Shown here: positions 40,837 through 49,254 of the stretch, one piece after another
Position numbering within the stretch: the first letter of the stretch is position 1
Layout of the letters: each line of letters begins with the position of its first letter
Source of the DNA: SIG607 sp036307305
GTDB lineage: Bacteria > Bacillota > Clostridia > Oscillospirales > Acutalibacteraceae
DNA length: 64,000 bases
Reading direction: 5' to 3'
Assembly (NCBI GenBank): GCA_036307305.1
Contig: JAXJXV010000023.1
Span: 1 to 64,000 of the forward strand
The notes under the pieces: model-generated
Databases searched by the model: none
What the model was told of the DNA's origin: nothing
What the model saw: only the letters and a program-made list of their open reading frames with translations
Program-made: the position numbers and the translations under genes

Positions 40837-43377
40837 TTATCCCTTTGCATCATACCAAGATGTGCCCACGTTAGCGTCGGCAATAAGCTCTACCGACATA
40901 TCTGCGGCACACTTCATTTCCTCATGCAAAATAGCACAGGCTTTGTCTGCGTCCTCTTTTTTACACTCAACGATAAGCTCGTCGTGTACCTGTAAAATAA
41001 GTCTGGAATCGGGCAGTTCCTCTTTAAGACGGTTGTATACCTTTACCATAGCGATTTTTATGATATCGGCGGCACTGCCCTGAATGGGAGCGTTTCTTGC
41101 TACTCTTTCCCCGAAAGCGCGAAGCATATGGTTAGAGGAAGAAAGCTCAGGCAGATATCTTCTTCTGCCGAAAAGGGTGGTAACGTAGCCTGTTTCCTTT
41201 GCCTGTTCTATAACCTGTTTCATATAATTGTCAACGCCTCTGTAAGCGCCGAGATAACTCTTTATATACTGGTCGGCTTCCTTGCGGGTTACCCCTATAT
41301 CTTTAGAAAGGGAAAAAGCGCCGATACCGTAAACGATACCGAAGTTGACCGCCTTTGCCTTGCTTCTAAGAGAGGGGGTGACCATATCGGGAGTAAGGGA
41401 AAATACCTGTGAAGCAGTGGCGGTGTGAATGTCAAGACCGCTTTTAAAGGCATCAATCATATTTTCGTCCTTTGAAATAGAAGCCAACACTCTCAGCTCA
41501 ATTTGTGAATAGTCGGCGTCGCACAGCACCATACCGTTTTCAGCAATAAAGAATTTGCGAAGCTTTTTGCCTTCATCGCTTCTTACGGGAATGTTCTGAA
41601 GATTAGGCTCAAGAGAGCTGATTCTTCCCGTACGGGTTTCAACCTGATTAAAGGTGGAGTGTATTCTTCCGTCCTCGCCTATAGCACTGCAAAGACCGTC
41701 GCAATAGGTGGATTTAAGCTTAACAAGCTGTCGGTACTCTAAAAGCTTTTCTACAGCGGGATGTTCGTATTTAAGCCCCTCTAAAATTTCAGCCGAGGTA
41801 GAGTATCCGCTTTTTGTTTTTTTACCACCGGGTAGCTTTAAATCTTCAAAAAGAGCCACACCTAACTGCTTGGGAGAATTAAGATTAAGCTCGTAACCTA
41901 TAAGAGCGTAAATTTCTTTCTGTAAAACGTCAATACGTTCTTTAAGCTCTTCGCCCATTTTTACAAGACCATCTTTGTCTACAAGAACGCCCGTAAGCTC
42001 CATAGAAGCCAGTACTTCAGAAAGCGGAAGCTCGATTTCGGTGAGCAGCTTATCCTGTCCTGTTTTAATAAGCTCATGGCTTAAAGCATCGCAAACAGGA
42101 GCGTGAAGATATGCGACGCGAAGCAGGGCAGGGGAAATATCAGAATCGGCAATATGGTATCTGCCGATAAGTCTGTCAATGTCGTAAGAGGATGAGGACG
42201 GGTCGGCAAGATAACCTGCAATCATACCGTCAAACACAACGTTTTTAAGGGTAATGCCCTTGCCAAGACAAAAACGGTATAGCTCTTTGCAGTTGTATAC
42301 GCGTTTTTTCTTTTCACTGTGTAAAATATTCAAAAGAACGGGATTGTCGGCGTTAAATACACAGCCGTTTTCACCCGAAACAACGGCAATTTCGCCACCT
42401 TGAATATCACAGGCAATATCAAGTATATCGCCCATAACGAAGCTTTCGGGAGAAACGACGTTCATAATTCTGCTTTCTTCAAAAGCAATGCTTTCCTGCG
42501 ACTGAACGGGGGAAATTCCCATACTGTCCATAAGTCTGAAAAGCTCAAGCTCGGTCATAAAGGCGGCAAGTTTGTTTTGGTCGCGGGAAACGGGGAGATA
42601 GTCTTCAAGCTTTTCTGATATGGGCGCCTGTCTTGAAATTGTACCTAAGAAATGACTTAAATAAGCGCTTTCCTTGTCGGCTTCAAGCTTTGTCTTTACA
42701 GAAGCGCGGATAAGAGGAGAATCAAGATTTTCATAAACGCCGTCCAAGGAGCCGAAATTAACAATAAGCTCGGTAGCGGTTTTTTCACCCACACCCGCAA
42801 CGCCTGGGATATGGTCGGAGGTATCCCCCATAAGAGCTTTAAGCTCTATCATCTGTTGTGGGGTAAGTCCGTACTTTTCAAAAAGCGCCTCTTTGTCAAA
42901 GGTAACTATTTCAGGTTTACCTGCTTTTGTAGAGGAAAGAAGCACCTTGACCCTGTCGCTTATAAGCTGTAAGGAATCGCGGTCGCCTGTGGCAATAACA
43001 CAGGTAGAATCGTTTTCCTCGCAAATGCGGGCAAGGGTTCCTAAAATATCGTCAGCCTCGTACTTTGGACATTCAATAACGCGGTAGCCGTAAAGGGTAA
43101 GCCATTCCTTAAGCAGAGGGATTTGTTCTCTCAGTTCTTCGGGCATAGGCTTTCGACCTGCTTTATAAAGGTCGTATTTTTGATGGCGGAAGGTAGGAAC
43201 CTTAAGGTCAAAGGCAACGGCGACACCGTCGGGATTTTCCTGTGCAACAAGCTTGTTTAAAATATTTATAAAGCCGTAAATGGCGTTTGTGTGAACGCCC
43301 TTAGAGGTGGAAAGCAGACGGATTCCGTAAAAAGCGCGGTTAATTATACTGTTTCCGTCAATGGCTAAAAGCTTCAT
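40837..43377 (-). CDS. polA: DNA polymerase I
   Basis: 846 residues from ATG 43377, preceded by AAAGGA. Residues 1-290 are the 5' nuclease (LLAIDGNSIINRAFYG, VAFDLKVPTFRHQKYDLYKA). The middle lacks the exonuclease DxE motif, so proofreading is absent as in Bacillus-type PolA. The polymerase part has motif A VCDADYSQIELRVLA, motif B RSKAKAVNFGIVYGIG and motif C VHDELIVE. It acts in Okazaki fragment maturation and repair. Confidence 0.96.
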   Translation of the reverse strand: MKLLAIDGNSIINRAFYGIRLLSTSKGVHTNAIYGFINILNKLVAQENPDGVAVAFDLKVPTFRHQKYDLYKAGRKPMPEELREQIPLLKEWLTLYGYRVIECPKYEADDILGTLARICEENDSTCVIATGDRDSLQLISDRVKVLLSSTKAGKPEIVTFDKEALFEKYGLTPQQMIELKALMGDTSDHIPGVAGVGEKTATELIVNFGSLDGVYENLDSPLIRASVKTKLEADKESAYLSHFLGTISRQAPISEKLEDYLPVSRDQNKLAAFMTELELFRLMDSMGISPVQSQESIAFEESRIMNVVSPESFVMGDILDIACDIQGGEIAVVSGENGCVFNADNPVLLNILHSEKKKRVYNCKELYRFCLGKGITLKNVVFDGMIAGYLADPSSSSYDIDRLIGRYHIADSDISPALLRVAYLHAPVCDALSHELIKTGQDKLLTEIELPLSEVLASMELTGVLVDKDGLVKMGEELKERIDVLQKEIYALIGYELNLNSPKQLGVALFEDLKLPGGKKTKSGYSTSAEILEGLKYEHPAVEKLLEYRQLVKLKSTYCDGLCSAIGEDGRIHSTFNQVETRTGRISSLEPNLQNIPVRSDEGKKLRKFFIAENGMVLCDADYSQIELRVLASISKDENMIDAFKSGLDIHTATASQVFSLTPDMVTPSLRSKAKAVNFGIVYGIGAFSLSKDIGVTRKEADQYIKSYLGAYRGVDNYMKQVIEQAKETGYVTTLFGRRRYLPELSSSNHMLRAFGERVARNAPIQGSAADIIKIAMVKVYNRLKEELPDSRLILQVHDELIVECKKEDADKACAILHEEMKCAADMSVELIADANVGTSWYDAKG

Positions 43378-43417
43378 TTTAAACGTCCTTTCAAAAGACA
43401 ATAATTAATCACTATAT

Positions 43418-43446
43418 ATTATAACAAATAGTTATGTGTTTGTCAT
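43418..43446 (-). promoter_or_regulatory. Promoter of polA
   Basis: On the minus strand ATGACA (43446-43441), 17-base spacer and TATAAT (43423-43418), about 40 bases before the polA ATG. Confidence 0.6.
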
Positions 43447-43471
43447 CATTTTATTTAAAAAATTTTCAAAT

Positions 43472-43500
43472 TTGACATAATTTAAAAAGGGCTGTATAAT
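43472..43500 (+). promoter_or_regulatory. Consensus promoter producing a leaderless dusB transcript
   Basis: TTGACA at 43472-43477, 17-base spacer and TATAAT at 43495-43500. The dusB ATG is only nine bases after the -10 box, so transcription should start within a few bases of the start codon; no ribosome binding site is present. Confidence 0.8.
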
Positions 43501-43509
43501 GAGAGCGTT

Positions 43510-44478
43510 ATGAAGATTGGAAATTTGCAAATCGGCGGCTTTGCCTGTCTTGCGCCAATGGCGGGGGTTGCCGACCGCGCAATGCGGGAAATATGTATAG
43601 AATTTGGCGCAGGGTACACGGTAGGAGAGCTGACCAGTGCTAAGGGAGTCAGTCGCGGAGATAAAAAAAGTCAGACTCTGCTTTACTGCGGAGAAAAGGA
43701 ACGCCCCTTTGCCTCTCAGCTTTTCGGAAGCGACCCCGTTTCAATGGGTGAGGCGGCAAAAAGAGCCGAAGAACTGAGTCCCGATTTTATAGATATTAAT
43801 ATGGGCTGTCCCGCACCAAAGGTTGCAGGTCACGGCGGCGGAAGCGCTCTTATGAAAAACCCTGTTCTTGCAGGGCAGATAATTTCTGCTGTGGTTGAGG
43901 CTGTAAATATTCCCGTTACAGTGAAAATGCGCTCAGGCTGGGACAATGACAGCCTTAATGCTGTGGAAATTGCAAAAATTGCCGAGCAGTGCGGGGCGAG
44001 TGCAGTAACCGTTCACGGCAGAACGAGAACGCAGATGTACGCGCCACCCGTTAATATTGACATAATTGCTCAGGTTAAAAAAGCTGTAAATATTCCCGTT
44101 ATTGCAAACGGGGACATAACCGATTTTGCTTCTGCTAAAGAAATGAAAGAAAAGACGGGATGTGACTATCTTTGCGTAGGCAGAGGCGCTATGGGGAATC
44201 CCTTTGTTTTCAGCCAAATAAATGCAGGTTTCAGCGGTGAGGAAATCCCTGTTTTCAGCCTTGAAGAGCGCCTTAACGTGTTTAGAAAACAGGTGGCTCT
44301 TATGATAGAATATAAGGGTGAGAGAACGGCGTTTTTGGAAAGCCGAAAACACGCTTCTTGGTATATAAAGGGTATACGCGGCGCCGCAGGACTGAGAAGA
44401 ATGTGTGGCGAGATTTCCTCTATAGAGGACATTGACAGAATAATTGAAAAAGCACTTGAATCACAGCAAATATTGTGA
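43510..44478 (+). CDS. dusB: tRNA dihydrouridine synthase
   Basis: 322 residues, an FMN-dependent TIM barrel that reduces uridines in the tRNA D-loop. Motifs: FACLAPMAGVADRAMRE, DINMGCPAPKV with the catalytic Cys, VKMRSGWD, VHGRTRTQMY and GRGAMGNPFVF. Length is typical of DusB. It probably has a leaderless mRNA and is followed by yebC, 37 bases downstream, which has its own AAAGGA site. Confidence 0.95.
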   Translation: MKIGNLQIGGFACLAPMAGVADRAMREICIEFGAGYTVGELTSAKGVSRGDKKSQTLLYCGEKERPFASQLFGSDPVSMGEAAKRAEELSPDFIDINMGCPAPKVAGHGGGSALMKNPVLAGQIISAVVEAVNIPVTVKMRSGWDNDSLNAVEIAKIAEQCGASAVTVHGRTRTQMYAPPVNIDIIAQVKKAVNIPVIANGDITDFASAKEMKEKTGCDYLCVGRGAMGNPFVFSQINAGFSGEEIPVFSLEERLNVFRKQVALMIEYKGERTAFLESRKHASWYIKGIRGAAGLRRMCGEISSIEDIDRIIEKALESQQIL

Positions 44479-44515
44479 TAGAATATGGTTAATTATTTTG
44501 AAAGGACTGTAAATA

Positions 44516-45247
44516 ATGTCAGGACACAGTAAATGGAATAATATTAAGCGTAAAAAAGAAAAAACCGACGCTGCAAAAGCGAAGATTTTTACTAAAATGG
44601 GCAGAGAAATCGCCGTTATAGTTAAACAGGGCGGACCTAATCCTGCTGAAAACAGTAAGCTTAAGGACGTTATTGCAAAGGCAAAGGCTGCAAACGTGCC
44701 CAATGAGAATATTGAACGTATTATCAAAAAGGCTGCAGGCGAAGGCGATGCAAACAACTACGAGGAGCTTATTTACGAGGGCTACGGCCCAGGCGGAGTT
44801 GCCTGTATAGTTGAAACTCTTACCGATAACCGTAACCGTACCGCAGGTGAAATGCGTCACTATTTTGATAAATGCGGCGGCAATCTCGGTCAGGCAGGAA
44901 GCGTGTCCTTTATGTTTGACCGCAAGGGTGTTATCGTAATTGAAGCAGAGGATTTGGATGAAGACACCGTTATGATGGACGCTATCGAGGCGGGAGCCGA
45001 GGATTTCTCAGCAGAAGAGGACGTTTTTGAAATCACAACGGCGCCCAACGATTTAGGCACCGTACGCGATGCCCTTGAAGAAAAAGGCTACGCTTTTGTT
45101 TCTGCAGAGGTTGCATATATTCCTCAGACAATGACGGCTTTACCTGATGAAGCAATGTGCGAAAAGATGGAAAAGCTTATTGATATGATGGATGAAAACG
45201 AGGACGTTCAGTCCTTCTGGCATAATTGGGAAATGCCTGAAGAATAA
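44516..45247 (+). CDS. YebC/PmpR family translation or transcription factor
   Basis: 243 residues of the YebC/TACO1 family. N-terminal signature SGHSKWNNIKRKKEKTDAAK, then YEGYGPGGVACIVETLTDNRN and TAGEMRHYFDKCGGNL. Family members have been described as transcriptional regulators and more recently as factors helping ribosomes through difficult peptides. Ends in a clear terminator. Confidence 0.95.
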   Translation: MSGHSKWNNIKRKKEKTDAAKAKIFTKMGREIAVIVKQGGPNPAENSKLKDVIAKAKAANVPNENIERIIKKAAGEGDANNYEELIYEGYGPGGVACIVETLTDNRNRTAGEMRHYFDKCGGNLGQAGSVSFMFDRKGVIVIEAEDLDEDTVMMDAIEAGAEDFSAEEDVFEITTAPNDLGTVRDALEEKGYAFVSAEVAYIPQTMTALPDEAMCEKMEKLIDMMDENEDVQSFWHNWEMPEE

Positions 45248-45249
45248 GG

Positions 45250-45281
45250 AAAAATCCTATGGCAACAGCCATAGGATTTTT
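45250..45281 (+). terminator. Terminator of the dusB-yebC unit
   Basis: AAAAATCCTATGGC (45250-45263) pairs with 45268-45281, loop AACA, T run at the end. A GGGAGGAATTG/heptamer fragment of the dispersed repeat follows at 45308-45345. Confidence 0.85.
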
Positions 45282-45343
45282 TGATTGATTTATCGTATAT
45301 TCGTATGGGAGGAATTGTTTCCCTACTCCCTAATCCCTACTCA

Positions 45344-45748
45344 TCAGCTTTTCTTTCGGTAATGCAAAATTACTTCATACATAAATTTTTCGGTTACTTC
45401 GAAATATTCGGCAAGGCTCTGCACGTCGCAGTAGCCTTTTTCTATTGCCTTTTTCAGCTCATCTAATGGAACAAGCTTGTTTATTGTCCATTTTTCTGCC
45501 TTGGCTTCCTGTTTACAGCGGGACGCCGAGTCACTTCCCACCGCATAAAAGCTTCCTGTCTGAATATGCCCAAGCTCGTGAGCAATAACCACCTTTTCCT
45601 CTCGCTGAGAAGAGAAAACCGCAGGGTCTACACCTACAAAACAGCCGTCGTCAAGCTCAATACATACAGATTTATTTTCGGGCAGAGAAAAATCCATAAC
45701 CCGTACGTTTTTTTCTTCTGCTATTTTATAAAGCTCGTTAAGTTCCAT
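45344..45748 (-). CDS. ImmA/IrrE family metallopeptidase
   Basis: 134 residues. The zinc motif HELGH lies at residues 57-61 after VVIAH, and CKQEAKAEKWTINKLV supplies the third-ligand glutamate helix. ImmA and IrrE proteases cleave XRE repressors in response to DNA damage or cell signals. It overlaps the XRE gene by 11 bases and is clearly its partner. It is short, with no GAF-like sensor domain (IrrE of Deinococcus has one), so the activation signal is unknown. Confidence 0.88.
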   Translation of the reverse strand: MELNELYKIAEEKNVRVMDFSLPENKSVCIELDDGCFVGVDPAVFSSQREEKVVIAHELGHIQTGSFYAVGSDSASRCKQEAKAEKWTINKLVPLDELKKAIEKGYCDVQSLAEYFEVTEKFMYEVILHYRKKS

Positions 45749-46067
45749 TTTCCCTCTCCTTTATGTACTGCGCATAGCGTACTACCTCATCCCACATAGC
45801 GTCGGTAACGTTGGCGCCACCGCCGAAAAGAGCCACCTTAAGCTCCTCTTTTCCGGCTTTGGAAATTTCTCCTTTTATCAGATACTCAACACTCACCTTA
45901 AAATAATTGGCGATTTTGGAAAGGGCGGATGCCGAAAGGGTTTTACTTCTGCCTTGCTTGAAATCTGACATAGTAGCGCGGGGAATAGCACATTCCCTGC
46001 AAAGCTCAGTGACAGTAATCTCCTCCGTTTTACATAATTCGGCAATTCTTTCGTAAATTTCGTTCAT
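45738..46067 (-). CDS. XRE-family repressor paired with ImmA
   Basis: 109 residues from ATG 46067 with GGGGGA nine bases upstream; a longer frame has no ribosome binding site. Residues 15-62 form an XRE domain (VTELCRECAIPRATMSDFKQ, LSASALSKIANYFKVSVEYL). The C-terminal part (GGGANVTDAMWDEVVRYAQY) contains the region that ImmA-type proteases cut in ImmR/DdrO proteins. Divergent promoters and a 16-base palindrome lie immediately upstream, so it very likely represses both itself and the DinB operon. Confidence 0.85.
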   Translation of the reverse strand: MNEIYERIAELCKTEEITVTELCRECAIPRATMSDFKQGRSKTLSASALSKIANYFKVSVEYLIKGEISKAGKEELKVALFGGGANVTDAMWDEVVRYAQYIKERENGT

Positions 46068-46092
46068 TTTTGAAAAATCCCCCATAAATTTT

Positions 46093-46121
46093 ATGATAAA
46101 ATACCTAATACCCCTTGACAA
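46093..46121 (-). promoter_or_regulatory. Promoter of the XRE-immA operon
   Basis: Minus strand TTGTCA (46121-46116), 17-base spacer and TATCAT (46098-46093). The -35 hexamer overlaps the plus-strand -35 and abuts operator 1, giving autoregulation. Confidence 0.65.
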
Positions 46122-46143
46122 TTACGGAATTCCGTAATATAAT
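46115..46143 (+). promoter_or_regulatory. Consensus promoter of the DinB operon
   Basis: TTGACA at 46115-46120, then exactly 17 bases, then TATAAT at 46138-46143. The spacer is operator 1 plus one base. A repressor bound there would lie directly on the promoter. Confidence 0.9.
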
Positions 46144-46168
46144 ATGTTTTGCGTTCGGAATTCCGTAA
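46122..46168. promoter_or_regulatory. Two palindromic operators
   Basis: Operator 1 TTACGGAATTCCGTAA (46122-46137) is a perfect 16-base palindrome. Operator 2 TTCGGAATTCCGTAA (46154-46168) is the same site with one side altered. Centre spacing is about three helical turns (32 bases), so two dimers could bind cooperatively on one DNA face. Confidence 0.85.
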
Positions 46169-46224
46169 AATCATTATATTACAGGTTCGGCGTGAAGTCA
46201 AGAAAAAAATGGAGGTAAAAAAAT

Positions 46225-46590
46225 TTGTATTATTGTCCCGACTGTCAGAAAGAGTTTGAATATGTAAAGGTTTATTTTGAAGAGAGGGGGCAGGGATACG
46301 AAAGAATTCATCTTTGTCCGTTTTGCGACGGGATGAATTACAGGGAGAAAAAAGGGATTTTCTGTAGCTACTGCGGAGCGAAAATCGGCAAACAGGGTAA
46401 AAGGTATTGCTGTGAGAGCTGCAGAAGAGCAGGAGAAAAAATGTTTAAGCGTCAGGAGGAAATGCAAAAGAACCGAAAGAGCAGTCAGCTTTACAGGGCA
46501 GTAAACGAGGTAGATGAATATAACAGGCAAAACGGATGTAAGCTTAGCTACGGACAGTATTATGCCCTTAAAGGAGCAAATATGCTATGA
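46225..46590 (+). CDS. Zinc-ribbon protein of the DinB operon
   Basis: 121 residues starting at TTG 46225, fixed by GGAGG at 46211-46215. The first half has several Cys pairs, CPDCQ, CPFCDG, CSYCGAK and CCESCRRAG, suggesting two zinc sites; the second half is a basic helix followed by YGQYYALKGANML. It is the first gene of the repressor-controlled operon and overlaps the next gene by four bases. Similar to phage-encoded zinc finger proteins. A role in binding damaged DNA or the polymerase is inference. Confidence 0.65.
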   Translation: MYYCPDCQKEFEYVKVYFEERGQGYERIHLCPFCDGMNYREKKGIFCSYCGAKIGKQGKRYCCESCRRAGEKMFKRQEEMQKNRKSSQLYRAVNEVDEYNRQNGCKLSYGQYYALKGANML

Positions 46591-46955
46591 ATGAAATGAC
46601 GGTTGAACAGAAAAAGGAATACTTAAGTCAGTATTTATTGCAACAGGCGCGTATCCGAAGATATGATGTTCTTACTCTTCGAAACAGAGATAAGAAAAAA
46701 ATATACATAAAGCGTACGGAGCAGGCAAAAAAGCTACGGGATACTATTGAAAAGGATATTGAAAACGTAGTTGATAAAATGGAATCTGAAATACTTGCTC
46801 AGAAATATCTGTGCGGAATGAGTCTTGAAGAAACGGCGTCTATGCTCAATTACAGTAAAAGACAGGTGGAACGACTGCACAACAAAGCGCTTGAAAATTT
46901 ACATCCTACAATGGAGGACTTAAATGGAAAGGGTAATTTTACACTGCGACCTTAA
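46587..46955 (+). CDS. Sigma-70 region 4-like / ArpU-like regulator
   Basis: 122 residues. A helical N-terminal half rich in Lys/Arg/Glu is followed by ILAQKYLCGMSLEETASMLN and YSKRQVERLHNKALENL, a region-4 type helix-turn-helix as found in sigma-like and phage ArpU-like proteins. It lacks regions 2 and 3, so it is not a complete sigma factor. It overlaps the next gene by 32 bases. It may link the repressor-controlled operon to further targets. Confidence 0.7.
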   Translation: MNEMTVEQKKEYLSQYLLQQARIRRYDVLTLRNRDKKKIYIKRTEQAKKLRDTIEKDIENVVDKMESEILAQKYLCGMSLEETASMLNYSKRQVERLHNKALENLHPTMEDLNGKGNFTLRP

Positions 46956-48147
46956 TAATTTTTTCGCTTCGGTAAGTCTGCTATACAGTCAGACTCTTGT
47001 TAACGAGCCTGTAGCAGTAGCGGGAAGCGTGGAAAACCGACACGGAATAATACTTGCAAAAAACGAAATAGCAAAAAAATTCGGTGTAAAAACGGCAGAG
47101 CCTATATGGAAAGCGAAGCAGAAATGCGCGGGTCTTTGCATACTTCCCCCTATGTATGATAAGTATGAGGAGTTCTCTAAAAAAGCAAGAGCAATATATC
47201 ACCGATATACCGATATGGTCGAGCCCTTCGGTATGGACGAATGTTGGCTTGACGTGACGGGAAGCACACTGCTTTTCGGTAGCGGAGAAGAAATAGCCAA
47301 GAAAATAAAAAAAGATATAAAGGAAGAGCTTGGACTGACCATTTCTGTTGGCGTAAGCTTTAATAAGGTTTTCGCAAAGCTTGGCTCGGATATGCAAAAG
47401 CCCGACGGACTCACCGTTATTTCAAAAGAAAATTTCAAAGAGAAAATTTACAGTCTGCCAGTAAGCGATTTGCTTTACGTTGGCAAAAGCACAGGGGAGA
47501 GCCTTAATTCAAAGGGTGTTTTTACCATCGGTGACCTAACCCTTTGCGACAGCGTACTGCTTAAAAAATATCTGGGCAAAAACGGTATTGCCCTTAAAAA
47601 CAGCGCTTTGGGACTGGATAACTCCCCCGTTTGCACACCCAAAAGCACCGACCGACCTAAAAGCATAGGCAGGTCAAGAACCCTGTCCCACGATATAACC
47701 ACAAGAGATGAGCTGTGGAGAGAGCTTATGCTTTACGGCGAGGAAATTGCAAGTAAGCTGAGGGATTACTCTCTTTATAGCTACGGGGTAGCGGTGACGG
47801 TGAGAGGCACCGACCTTAAATCCAAGGAATATACCGCGCAGATTGACGGCGGCACACAAACGGGTATAACCCTTGCAAAAAAGGCGATAAAGCTTTTTAG
47901 CGAAAACGAAGCACTGCCTTGCAGAAGCGTAGGACTGAGAGCAATCAGACTCAGAGAGGGAGTAGAGGCAGTGCAGACCGATATTTTTTCTTCGGTAGAA
48001 AAGGACGAAAAGGAGCAACGTCTTGAAGAAGAAATAAATGAAATCTGCGAAAGATTCGGAGAAAATAAGCTGATGAGAGGAGTACTGCTGAAAGCTGATA
48101 CGACCTATGGTCCTAAAAATCCCTTTAAACAAAGCTATGTTGTTTAG
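46924..48147 (+). CDS. Y-family DNA polymerase (DinB/UmuC type)
   Basis: 407 residues, full translesion polymerase. The catalytic acids are Asp9 in HCDLNNFFASV and Asp105-Glu106 in FGMDECWLDVTG; the little-finger domain follows. QTDIF at 351-355 matches a beta-clamp binding motif, so the enzyme should be recruited to replication forks. It is the third gene of the XRE/ImmA-controlled operon, indicating inducible mutagenic bypass synthesis. Not adjacent to lexA or recA, and no LexA box was noticed. Confidence 0.92.
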   Translation: MERVILHCDLNNFFASVSLLYSQTLVNEPVAVAGSVENRHGIILAKNEIAKKFGVKTAEPIWKAKQKCAGLCILPPMYDKYEEFSKKARAIYHRYTDMVEPFGMDECWLDVTGSTLLFGSGEEIAKKIKKDIKEELGLTISVGVSFNKVFAKLGSDMQKPDGLTVISKENFKEKIYSLPVSDLLYVGKSTGESLNSKGVFTIGDLTLCDSVLLKKYLGKNGIALKNSALGLDNSPVCTPKSTDRPKSIGRSRTLSHDITTRDELWRELMLYGEEIASKLRDYSLYSYGVAVTVRGTDLKSKEYTAQIDGGTQTGITLAKKAIKLFSENEALPCRSVGLRAIRLREGVEAVQTDIFSSVEKDEKEQRLEEEINEICERFGENKLMRGVLLKADTTYGPKNPFKQSYVV

Positions 48148-48245
48148 GGAATAGGGATTAGGGATTAGGGAATAGAGATTAGATTCAGTATAATTTCTAC
48201 GGATAGTTTGTAGGGGAGGACTTGTTGTCCTCCCGCAACGCTTCT
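48148..48245. repeat. Dispersed hairpin repeat with tandem heptamers
   Basis: Heptamers of the form GGGATTA/GGGAATA (48150-48183), then TTCAGTATAATTTCTACGG, ATAGTTTGTAGG and the hairpin GGGGAGGAC-TTGTT-GTCCTCCC. The order matches copy A at 13560-13620 and is the reverse of 19094-19230. Confidence 0.8.
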
Positions 48246-48258
48246 GCGAAACCAAAAG

Positions 48259-48291
48259 AAAGCAACCGCAAAGAGTAGCGGTTGCTTTTTT
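48259..48291 (+). terminator. Terminator before spoIIIAA
   Basis: AAAGCAACCGC (48259-48269) pairs with GCGGTTGCTTT (48278-48288), followed by T. It ends the DinB operon after the repeat. Confidence 0.85.
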
Positions 48292-48327
48292 AGTTCTATT
48301 AATAAAAGCTTGGACATACCTTTTAAT

Positions 48328-49254
48328 ATGGAAGATAAAGAAATTCTGGAATTTGACCGCTGTCTTTACGGCGTAGCTGAAAAAACAGGGAAAATTCTGC
48401 TGTTTATGGAGGACGACGTAAAAAGAAAAATACAGGAAATCCGCTTACGAGTAAATAAACCTCTGTCGGTTACACTCAGAGGAGAAAGTCTGTTTGTGAG
48501 CGAAAATTCACGTATAGTAAAAAACTCTGCCGAGGGGTATACGGTTTCTAAAGCTGAGGTTGAGGAAAGCTTTAAAAGGCTTACGGGAAGCTCTGTTTAT
48601 TCTCACTTAAACGAAATAAAACACGGCTACGTTTCTATGAGGTACGGTGGCAGAGCAGGTATATCGGGGACGTTTAGCAGTGAGGGCGCAGTAACCCATA
48701 TATCCTCCCTTAATATCCGTATAGCAAGGGAAAAAACAGGGGTAGCCGATAAACTTTTTAAGGAATATACAAACGGCGGTGTGCTTATCGCAGGTAAAGC
48801 GGGAAGCGGAAAAACCACTATGCTTAGGGATTTTATACGACAGTTATCAAACTGTGGCAAAAGGGTTGCCGTAGTTGACAGCCGAGGGGAAATCGGCGCT
48901 ACCTATCAATCGGAAAGCTATTGTGACTTGGGGGTTAACACCGACGTTCTTACAGGTTTTGCAAAGGATACGGGTATGGAAATGGCGCTTCGTACCCTTT
49001 ACCCAAACGTTATAGCCTTCGACGAGATAGGCAGAAGTGAGGAAATAGAAAAAATAAAGGACTGCCTCTATACAGGAATAGACGTTATAACAACGGCGCA
49101 TCTCGGCAGTATATCAGAGCTTAAAAGCAATCCTATAATTAGTGAGCTTATAAGCACAAGGGCTGTAAAAACGCTCGTTTGCCTTTGTGATATTGCAGGT
49201 GACGGCTATAAAATTTACAAAAACGGCGAGGTGGAACGGCTTTGTGGATTATAA
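48328..49254 (+). CDS. spoIIIAA: Stage III sporulation protein AA
   Basis: 308 residues from ATG 48328; a TTG six codons earlier is possible but neither has a good ribosome binding site. RecA/VirB11-like ATPase of the spoIIIA channel: Walker A GKAGSGKTT and Walker B region NVIAFDEIGRSEE. It powers the mother cell-forespore feeding channel. First of eight consecutive genes; absence of a strong promoter motif fits sigma-E control. Confidence 0.95.
   Translation: MEDKEILEFDRCLYGVAEKTGKILLFMEDDVKRKIQEIRLRVNKPLSVTLRGESLFVSENSRIVKNSAEGYTVSKAEVEESFKRLTGSSVYSHLNEIKHGYVSMRYGGRAGISGTFSSEGAVTHISSLNIRIAREKTGVADKLFKEYTNGGVLIAGKAGSGKTTMLRDFIRQLSNCGKRVAVVDSRGEIGATYQSESYCDLGVNTDVLTGFAKDTGMEMALRTLYPNVIAFDEIGRSEEIEKIKDCLYTGIDVITTAHLGSISELKSNPIISELISTRAVKTLVCLCDIAGDGYKIYKNGEVERLCGL

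Noticed and set aside
46115..46170. LexA (SOS) box controlling dinB
   Set aside because: The palindrome TTACGGAATTCCGTAA does not match the Gram-positive LexA box CGAACRNRYGTTCG, and a divergent XRE repressor is the better candidate.
46924..46955. Fusion of sigma-like gene and dinB
   Set aside because: The two are in different frames and merely overlap; the dinB start gives a complete N-terminus.
48150..48183. Telomere repeat
   Set aside because: GGGATTA heptamers resemble telomeric DNA, but they are few, internal and part of a dispersed hairpin element in a bacterial chromosome.
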